Assembly: GCA_029264225.1 (NCBI GenBank)
Contig: JARICB010000110.1
Location: 1 to 6,665, forward strand
DNA length: 6,665 bases
Origin: Nocardioides sp.
Lineage (GTDB): Bacteria > Actinomycetota > Actinomycetes > Propionibacteriales > Nocardioidaceae
Reading direction: 5' to 3'
Notes under the pieces: model-generated
Told to the model about the DNA's origin: nothing
Databases searched by the model: none
Seen by the model: the letters and a program-made list of their open reading frames with translations, nothing else
In this document: positions 1-4,746 of the stretch, piece after piece
How positions within the stretch are numbered: position 1 is the stretch's first letter
Layout: every line of letters begins with the position of its first letter
Program-made: the position numbers and the translations under genes

Positions 1-189
1 GACGTAGGAGGTCAGGGAACCGGCTGCGTAGAGCCGGCGCAGGGTGCCGTAGACAGAGGCGTCGCCGACCTCGTCGAGGCCGCCGGCGCGCAGGCGGCGT
101 ACGACGTCGTAGCCGTAGCCGTCCTCGTCGTCGACGACGGCGAGCACCGCCAGGTCGAGTACTCCCTTGAGGAGTTGGGTGTTGTCCAT
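1..189 (-). CDS. PadR-family transcriptional regulator, N-terminal part (cut by window edge)
   Basis: The gene reads leftwards from ATG at 189 and runs off the left edge, leaving 63 codons and no stop. The protein begins MDNTQLLKGVLDLAVLAVV, followed by a GYGYDVVRRL helix and a SVYGTLRRLYAAGSLTS segment. This is the winged helix-turn-helix of PadR regulators: the 'LLKGxLxLxxL' first helix, the 'YGY' turn, and the recognition helix with 'Y..LRRL' leading into the wing. PadR proteins are dimeric cytoplasmic repressors, usually autoregulated and controlling a divergent or adjacent gene; their C-terminal dimerisation part lies outside the window. The start is well fixed: an in-frame TAG (complement of 217-219) lies upstream, with no other start codon between. 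No Shine-Dalgarno sequence precedes the ATG. The ligand cannot be predicted. The family call is firm; control of the divergent oxidoreductase is inferred from position. Confidence 0.88.
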   Translation of the reverse strand, partial: MDNTQLLKGVLDLAVLAVVDDEDGYGYDVVRRLRAGGLDEVGDASVYGTLRRLYAAGSLTSYV

Positions 190-200
190 GCACTGAACAG

Positions 201-219
201 TAGTGCGGATAACGCACTA
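201..219. promoter_or_regulatory. Perfect palindrome in the divergent spacer, candidate PadR operator
   Basis: TAGTGCG (201-207) and CGCACTA (213-219) are exact inverted repeats with a 5-bp spacer, GATAA. The palindrome lies 11 bp from the PadR start codon and 49 bp from the oxidoreductase start codon. A dyad of this size between a PadR gene and a divergent gene is the usual arrangement of an autoregulatory operator that also controls the neighbour. A related half-site, CCGCACCTACTG, occurs at 229-240; it matches the complement of 198-208 apart from one inserted C. The symmetry is seen directly; binding by this PadR protein is inference. I could not assign -35/-10 hexamers convincingly, although the AT-rich centre could be part of a -10 element. 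Confidence 0.6.
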
Positions 220-268
220 ACGTCGACACCGCACCTACTGACGGCGTGTCGCGTGCAACGATCCGACC

Positions 269-2374
269 ATGACCGCGGAGACGAGGCTGGGCGTCTGCAA
301 CCTGTGCGAGGCCATCTGCGGTCTCGTGCTCACCATCGAGGACGGTGCCGTGTCCAGCGTCCGCGGCAACCCGGACGATCCGCTGTCGCGCGGGCACATC
401 TGCCCGAAGGGCGTCGCCATCGCCGACGTGCATGTCGACCCCGATCGGCTGCGGCGTCCGGTGCGCCGCGACCGGGTCAGCGGCGAGTGGAGGGAGATCG
501 ACTGGGACGAAGCCCTCGACCTGGTGGCCGACGGGCTGGCTGCGACCATCAACCAGCATGGTCGCGACGCGCTCGGTATCTACCTCGGCAACCCCAACGT
601 GCACAGTCTCGGCTCGATGACCCACGGCGTCGGCCTGGTCAAGGTGCTACGCACGAGAAACAAGTTCAGCGCCACGTCGGTCGACCAACTCCCCCACCAG
701 CTGATGGCGCACCTGATGTTCGGCCACCAGTTGCTGCTGCCGGTCCCCGACATCGATCGCACGTCCTACTTCCTGGTCTTCGGCGCCAACCCGATGGCCT
801 CCAACGGCTCGCTGATGACCGTGCCCGACTTTCCCCAGCGGCTGCGTGAGCTCAAGAAGCGCGGCGGCCAGATGGTGGTCTTCGACCCGTGTCGGACCGA
901 GACTGCGAAGGTCGCCACCGAGCACCACTTCATCCGTCCGGGCAGCGATGCGTGGGTTCTGCTCGCGATGGTGCACGTGCTGTTGCGTGAGGGTCCAACG
1001 ACTGTGCCGTCGTACGCCGAGGGGCTGGCCGACGTCGACAGAGCGGTGCAGTTCTTCACCCCCGAGCGTGCCGAAGCCGCCAGCGGCGTGCCCGCCAGCG
1101 ACGTCGAGCGGATCGCCCGCAACCTCGCCGCGGCCGACGGCGGGGTGGCCTACGGACGCGTCGGGGTCTCGACCCACGCGTTCGGTTCGCTCTGCCAGCG
1201 GGCGATCAACCTGCTCAACATCCTGACCGGCAACCTCGACTCGGTGGGCGGGGCGATGTTCACCTCGCCGGCGATCGATCTCATCGGCACCGGGCTCGCG
1301 GGCCGCGGTCACCACGGCGTCTGGCGCTCCCGGGTGCGCGGGCTGCCCGAGACCGGCGGAGAGTTCCCGGTCTCGGCATTGCGCGAGGAGGTCACCACCG
1401 CCGGGGAGGGGCAGATCCGGGCGTTGCTGACGCTGTCGGGAAATCCGGTGCTCTCCACCCCCGACGGCGCCCGCCTCGACCAGGCGTTGGCCGGCGTCGA
1501 CTTCATGGCCGCCGTCGACATCTACCTCAACGAGACGACTCGGCACGCCGACGTGATCCTGCCGCCGACGAGCAGCCTCGAGCGCGACCACTACGACCTG
1601 GTCTTCCACGCCCTGGCCGTGCGCAACACCGCCCGGTTCACTCCTGCGGTCTTCGCCAAGGACAAGGACGCCCTCCACGACTGGCAGATCTACCGGGAGC
1701 TGGCGCTACGGACCGTGGCTCGCCTGGAGGACAAGCCGAGTCTCAAGGCGCGCCTGCTGCTGCGGGCCCGGCTGGGTGTGAGCCCGACCCGACTGATCGC
1801 CCTGCTGCTCGCGCGGGGCCGGACCGGCGTCACGTTGAAGAAGCTGCGTGCACGGCCGGCCGGCCTCGACCTGGGTCCGCTGCGTCCGGGGCTGCTGCCC
1901 CACCGGTTGCAGACCCGCGATCACCGCATCGTGTTGGCGCCCTTGTTGGTGCTCGACGACCTGCGCCGACTGATCGAGACGCCGCTACCCGGCGCCGACG
2001 AACTCGTGCTGATCGGGCGTCGGCACCAGCAGGACTGCAACTCGTGGCTGCACAACACCCAGCGGCTGACCCGGGGCAAGGCCCGCCACCAACTCTTCAT
2101 GCACCCCGACGACCTGGCCGGCCGATCCCTGACCGACGGCTCACTGGTCACCGTCAGCTCGCGGGTCGCCACGGTGCGGGTCGAGGTGCTGGCCACCGAC
2201 GACATCATGCGCGGTGTCGTCAGCCTCCCCCACGGCTACGGCCACACCACCAACCCCGGTATGCAGACGGCTGCGGAGGTGCCCGGGGTCTCGATCAACG
2301 ACCTGACCGACCCGGAGCGGCTCGACATCTCGGGCAACGCGGCACTGAGCGGCGTACCGGTCACCGTCAGTTGA
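269..2374 (+). CDS. Molybdopterin (Mo/W-bis-MGD) oxidoreductase, DMSO reductase superfamily, substrate unknown
   Basis: A 701-residue protein with the fold signature of bis-MGD oxidoreductases (formate dehydrogenase/BisC/acetylene hydratase-like group). The N-terminal [4Fe-4S] motif is C10-x2-C13-x3-C17-x27-C45, followed by P46-K47-G48. Cofactor-contact segments are FGANPMASNG (171-180), VVFDPCRTETAK (203-214), LSGNPVLS (389-396) and the ETTRHADVILPP stretch (422-433). The C-terminal molybdopterin-dinucleotide-binding domain spans roughly 550-701, with HPDDLAGRSLTDGSLVTV near 612-629 and PHGYGH at 654-659. There is no twin-arginine signal or membrane segment, so it should be cytoplasmic. No Cys lies in the region where the metal ligand is expected (about 137-146, SVDQLPHQLM). 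The start is forced: TGA at 239-241 is in frame upstream, no other start codon follows it, and a later start would lose C10. No Shine-Dalgarno sequence is visible. No electron-transfer subunit is adjacent. It is divergent from the PadR gene and convergent with ribF. The superfamily is certain; reaction and substrate are unknown. Confidence 0.93.
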   Translation: MTAETRLGVCNLCEAICGLVLTIEDGAVSSVRGNPDDPLSRGHICPKGVAIADVHVDPDRLRRPVRRDRVSGEWREIDWDEALDLVADGLAATINQHGRDALGIYLGNPNVHSLGSMTHGVGLVKVLRTRNKFSATSVDQLPHQLMAHLMFGHQLLLPVPDIDRTSYFLVFGANPMASNGSLMTVPDFPQRLRELKKRGGQMVVFDPCRTETAKVATEHHFIRPGSDAWVLLAMVHVLLREGPTTVPSYAEGLADVDRAVQFFTPERAEAASGVPASDVERIARNLAAADGGVAYGRVGVSTHAFGSLCQRAINLLNILTGNLDSVGGAMFTSPAIDLIGTGLAGRGHHGVWRSRVRGLPETGGEFPVSALREEVTTAGEGQIRALLTLSGNPVLSTPDGARLDQALAGVDFMAAVDIYLNETTRHADVILPPTSSLERDHYDLVFHALAVRNTARFTPAVFAKDKDALHDWQIYRELALRTVARLEDKPSLKARLLLRARLGVSPTRLIALLLARGRTGVTLKKLRARPAGLDLGPLRPGLLPHRLQTRDHRIVLAPLLVLDDLRRLIETPLPGADELVLIGRRHQQDCNSWLHNTQRLTRGKARHQLFMHPDDLAGRSLTDGSLVTVSSRVATVRVEVLATDDIMRGVVSLPHGYGHTTNPGMQTAAEVPGVSINDLTDPERLDISGNAALSGVPVTVS

Positions 2375-2378
2375 GGGA

Positions 2379-3314
2379 CTAGGCCAGGATCTCGCGGGCG
2401 CGACGTACGTCGTCGTGCATGGTCTCGATCAGGGCCTCGATGCCCTCGAACTTCACCATCCCGCGCAGTCGCTCGACGAACTCGACCAGCACCTCGACGC
2501 CGTAGAGGTCCAGGTCGTCACGGTCGAGCACGTAGGACTCGACCCGACGCTCCCGTTCGCCGTCGAAGGTGGGGTTGGTGCCGACCGAGATCGCGGCGGG
2601 GAAACGCTCGGCGGTGTCGAGGCGGGTCAACCAGCCGGCATAGACACCGTCGGCCGGTGCCGCACCCTCGACGGGGGTAGGGACGTTGGCGGTCGGGAAC
2701 CCGAGCTCGCGCCCGCGCTGGTCGCCCCGGATGACGGTGCCGCGCACCGTGAAGGGACGCCCGAGGGCTTCGGCCGCGCCAGCCACGTCACCGGTGGAGA
2801 GGCACTCACGGACGTAGGTCGAACTCCAGACCTGAGGCCCGCCGTCGAGGGTCACGCCCTCGACCACGAAGTCGTGCTCGACACCTGCCGCGAGCAACGT
2901 GGCCACGTCGCCGGCGGCACGGGCGCCGAACCGGAAGTTGGCGCCGACCACCACGGCCCGGGCATGCAAGGCGTCGACCAGTACTCGATCGATGAACTCG
3001 GCCGGGCTCCACGCGGCGATCTCCCGGTCGAAGGGGATCACCAGGACCGCGTCGACCCCGGCCTCCTCGAGCAGTCGGGTGCGAGTCTCGACCGAGGTCA
3101 GAACGGGGGGAACGTGCTCGGGTCGCAGCACCGCCATCGGATGCGGGTCGAAGGTCACGACCACCACGGTGTCGGCGGTGAGCTCATCGGCTCGCGCCCG
3201 CGCCCGGGCAAGCACGTGGCGGTGTCCGAGATGGACGCCGTCGTAGTTGCCGATGGTCACGATGGTGCGGCCGAGGTCGTTCGGCACTTCGTCCACGCTT
3301 CGCCAGATCTGCAC
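2379..3314 (-). CDS. ribF: Bifunctional riboflavin kinase / FAD synthetase
   Basis: RibF phosphorylates riboflavin to FMN and adenylylates FMN to FAD in the cytoplasm. Counting from the GTG start (311 residues, normal for the family), the N-terminal FAD synthetase domain shows GNYDGVHLGH (22-31, nucleotidyltransferase HxGH), TFDPHP (54-59), GANFRFG (124-130) and SSTYVR (164-169). The C-terminal riboflavin kinase domain shows GFPTAN (205-210), GTNPTF (245-250) and the catalytic-type Glu in ESYVLD (E259). I chose GTG at 3314 over the in-frame TTG at 3320. AGGA sits 7 nt before the GTG but only 1 nt before the TTG, and the resulting V/MQIWRS-DE-P start resembles actinobacterial RibF N-termini. 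A TAG lies directly upstream of the TTG, excluding longer forms. It follows truB by 26 nt and is probably cotranscribed. Its stop codon is 4 bp from that of the convergent oxidoreductase gene. Confidence 0.96.
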   Translation of the reverse strand: MQIWRSVDEVPNDLGRTIVTIGNYDGVHLGHRHVLARARARADELTADTVVVVTFDPHPMAVLRPEHVPPVLTSVETRTRLLEEAGVDAVLVIPFDREIAAWSPAEFIDRVLVDALHARAVVVGANFRFGARAAGDVATLLAAGVEHDFVVEGVTLDGGPQVWSSTYVRECLSTGDVAGAAEALGRPFTVRGTVIRGDQRGRELGFPTANVPTPVEGAAPADGVYAGWLTRLDTAERFPAAISVGTNPTFDGERERRVESYVLDRDDLDLYGVEVLVEFVERLRGMVKFEGIEALIETMHDDVRRAREILA

Positions 3315-3321
3315 GATCAAA

Positions 3322-3325
3322 TCCT
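3322..3325 (-). promoter_or_regulatory. Shine-Dalgarno AGGA that selects the GTG start of ribF
   Basis: On the minus strand the order is TAG-GA-TTTGATC-GTG. The AGGA core is 7 nt from GTG (3314-3312), an ideal spacing, whereas the TTG at 3320-3318 is only 1 nt away. It overlaps an in-frame TAG. This decides the start of ribF. Confidence 0.7.
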
Positions 3326-3340
3326 AGTGGTCGGGGTCGA

Positions 3341-4204
3341 TCAGCCGACGAAGACGGCCACCGGTGTGGCGCGGCCGTCCCGATCGGCGTACAACGCGAG
3401 AAACTCTCCGTCAGGGGCGAACAGCGCGTGTTCGGCGGCGGTGGGCAGGGCAAGATCGAGTGGTCGGCCGAACCGGACTTCGCTGGCCGCCTCCTCGCTC
3501 AGGTCGATGCTGGGGAAGGTCGTGCGCGCGGCCTCGGCGATCGAGACCAGCGACAACTCGTCGGCCAACTCCTCGAGGGTGTGGGCGCGGGCGAGGTCGA
3601 AGGCTCCGACGGCCGTCCGGCGCAACGCGCTCAGGTGCCCTCCGACACCGAGCGCCGTACCCAGGTCGCGAGCGATGGCCCGGATGTAGGTGCCGCTGGA
3701 ACAGCGCACGGAGATGTCGACCTCCGGGCCACGGATGTCGGTCACCACCAACTCGTGAATCGTGACGCGACGGGCCTTCAGCACTACGTCCTCGCCGTCG
3801 CGCACTCGCTGGTAGGCCCGCTTGCCGTCAACCTTGATGGCGGAGACCGCCGTCGGCACCTGATCGATCTCGCCGACATAGCCTGCCAGCGTCGCCCTGA
3901 TCTGTTCCTCGGTGACCTCATCGGTCGGAGCGGTCGCGATGACTTCGCCCTCGGCGTCGTCGGTGGTGGTCGAGGATCCGAGTCTGATGGTCGCGTCGTA
4001 GGCCTTCTCGGTCAGCATCAGATGCCCGAGCAGCCGGGTCGCCCGATTGATGCCCAGGACCAGGACGCCGGTCGCCATCGGGTCGAGCGTGCCGGCGTGG
4101 CCGACCTTGCGGGTGCCGGCCAGCCGACGCACGCGCGCGACGACGTCGTGCGACGTCATGCCCGGGGCCTTGTCGACGACGACCAGGCCGGCGGTGTCGA
4201 CCAT
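3341..4204 (-). CDS. truB: tRNA pseudouridine(55) synthase
   Basis: TruB isomerises U55 to pseudouridine in the T-loop of most tRNAs and also acts as a tRNA folding chaperone. The 287-residue protein begins with a GLVVVDKAPGMTSHDVV segment and carries the TruB active-site box GHAGTLDPMATGVL (35-48) with catalytic Asp41. Next come KAYD (67-70, base-stacking Tyr69), the SAIKVDGKRAYQRVRDGE box (121-138), and SGTYIRAIARDLG (170-182) with Tyr173. The sequence after about residue 225 corresponds to the C-terminal PUA-like region of actinobacterial TruB. The ATG start overlaps the rbfA stop by one base (TGATG), pointing to translational coupling; a GAGGA lies 3 nt before the ATG, inside the rbfA tail. 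Length and motifs are normal and all key residues are present. Confidence 0.97.
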   Translation of the reverse strand: MVDTAGLVVVDKAPGMTSHDVVARVRRLAGTRKVGHAGTLDPMATGVLVLGINRATRLLGHLMLTEKAYDATIRLGSSTTTDDAEGEVIATAPTDEVTEEQIRATLAGYVGEIDQVPTAVSAIKVDGKRAYQRVRDGEDVVLKARRVTIHELVVTDIRGPEVDISVRCSSGTYIRAIARDLGTALGVGGHLSALRRTAVGAFDLARAHTLEELADELSLVSIAEAARTTFPSIDLSEEAASEVRFGRPLDLALPTAAEHALFAPDGEFLALYADRDGRATPVAVFVG

Positions 4205-4677
4205 CAGTCCTCGAGCTCGTCCTCGTCGGTGGACCCGTCGTCGAGATCGTCATCCTCGACCAGTTCGCGCGGCTTCTTGTAAGGGTCCTCCTCTCCTGCA
4301 TAGGTCTCCACGCGCAGCGCAGCGACCTCCTCGTCCTTGGCCTTGGCGCGGGCGAGCACCTCTTCGAGGGCGCGAGCGTTCTCGGGAAGGGCGTCGGGGA
4401 TGAACGTCAGGGTCGGCACGATGCGCATACCGAGTTGCTTGGCCACCTCGGAGCGGATCACACCCTTGGCCGACTCCAGGGCGGCGCCGGTACTGGCGAG
4501 TTCCTCATCGGCACCCAGAACTGTGTAGAAGATCGTGGCCTGCTGGCTGTCGCCGGTGACGCGGACGTCGGTAATCGTGACGAAGCCGAGTCGCGGGTCC
4601 TTGATCCGACGCTCGAGCATCTCGGCGACGATGACCTGAATCCGGTCGGCAATCTTGCGAACGCGGGGGTTGCTCAT
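4204..4677 (-). CDS. rbfA: 30S ribosome-binding factor A
   Basis: RbfA is a small KH-fold protein that binds the immature 30S subunit near the 5' end of 16S rRNA (helix 1 region) and helps late maturation, notably during cold growth. The 157-residue protein shows the N-terminal helix [19 protein letters not shown] (about 7-25) and [17 protein letters not shown] (27-43). It then has the YTVLG strand (51-55), the [16 protein letters not shown] helix (70-85) with the interrupted-helix Ala/Gly feature of the family, and PTLTFIPD (88-95). Beyond about residue 128 is a strongly acidic tail, 16 Asp/Glu in the last 29 residues. The ATG at 4677 opens with [13 protein letters not shown], typical of actinobacterial RbfA; only a weak purine-rich ribosome-binding site (GAGAGAG) precedes it. 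It lies 69 nt after infB, with a GC hairpin in the gap, and overlaps truB by one base. Confidence 0.96.
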   Translation of the reverse strand: MSNPRVRKIADRIQVIVAEMLERRIKDPRLGFVTITDVRVTGDSQQATIFYTVLGADEELASTGAALESAKGVIRSEVAKQLGMRIVPTLTFIPDALPENARALEEVLARAKAKDEEVAALRVETYAGEEDPYKKPRELVEDDDLDDGSTDEDELED

Positions 4678-4702
4678 ATGTCCACTCTCTCAAATCGACG
4701 CC

Positions 4703-4730
4703 CCGGCGCCCGGAGATACCCGGGCGCCGG
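4703..4730 (-). promoter_or_regulatory. GC-rich hairpin in the infB-rbfA gap (attenuator, processing site or weak terminator)
   Basis: CCGGCGCCCGG (4703-4713) and CCGGGCGCCGG (4720-4730) are perfect 11-bp inverted repeats around a 6-nt loop. In the transcript the hairpin begins 17 nt after the infB stop and ends 25 nt before the rbfA ATG. The downstream flank (GGCGTCGATTTGAGAG) has only three consecutive Ts, so it is not a canonical intrinsic terminator, although actinobacteria may use U-poor hairpins. It could equally be an RNase barrier or processing site that lets infB and the downstream genes be expressed at different levels. The structure is seen directly; its role is inferred. Confidence 0.6.
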
Positions 4731-4746
4731 CTCGTACTGACTGCAA

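Noticed and set aside
269..400. Twin-arginine export signal or selenocysteine insertion in the oxidoreductase
   Set aside because: The protein starts only nine residues before the first Fe-S cysteine, leaving no room for a signal peptide, and there is no in-frame TGA before the real stop.
647..1678. Minus-strand open frame (343 codons) inside the oxidoreductase gene
   Set aside because: It lies wholly antisense to a gene with clear family motifs, and its translation is compositionally biased and unrecognisable.
2355..2400. Bidirectional terminator between the convergent genes
   Set aside because: I searched for paired GC arms and T-tracts around the two stops and found nothing beyond 4-5 bp chance pairings.
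2379..3314. Functional link between RibF (FAD supply) and the oxidoreductase
   Set aside because: The oxidoreductase family uses Mo/W-bis-MGD and Fe-S rather than flavin, and the genes are convergent, so they are neither cotranscribed nor coregulated on this evidence.
2415..3689. Long plus-strand open frame (424 codons) opposite ribF and truB
   Set aside because: It is antisense to two clearly recognised genes, has low-complexity Gly/Asp/Arg/His-rich content, no domain, and no ribosome-binding site. Such frames are expected opposite high-GC genes.
3428..4282. Plus-strand open frame (284 codons) opposite truB and the rbfA tail
   Set aside because: It is a shadow of truB on the other strand; its serine run simply mirrors the acidic tail of RbfA.
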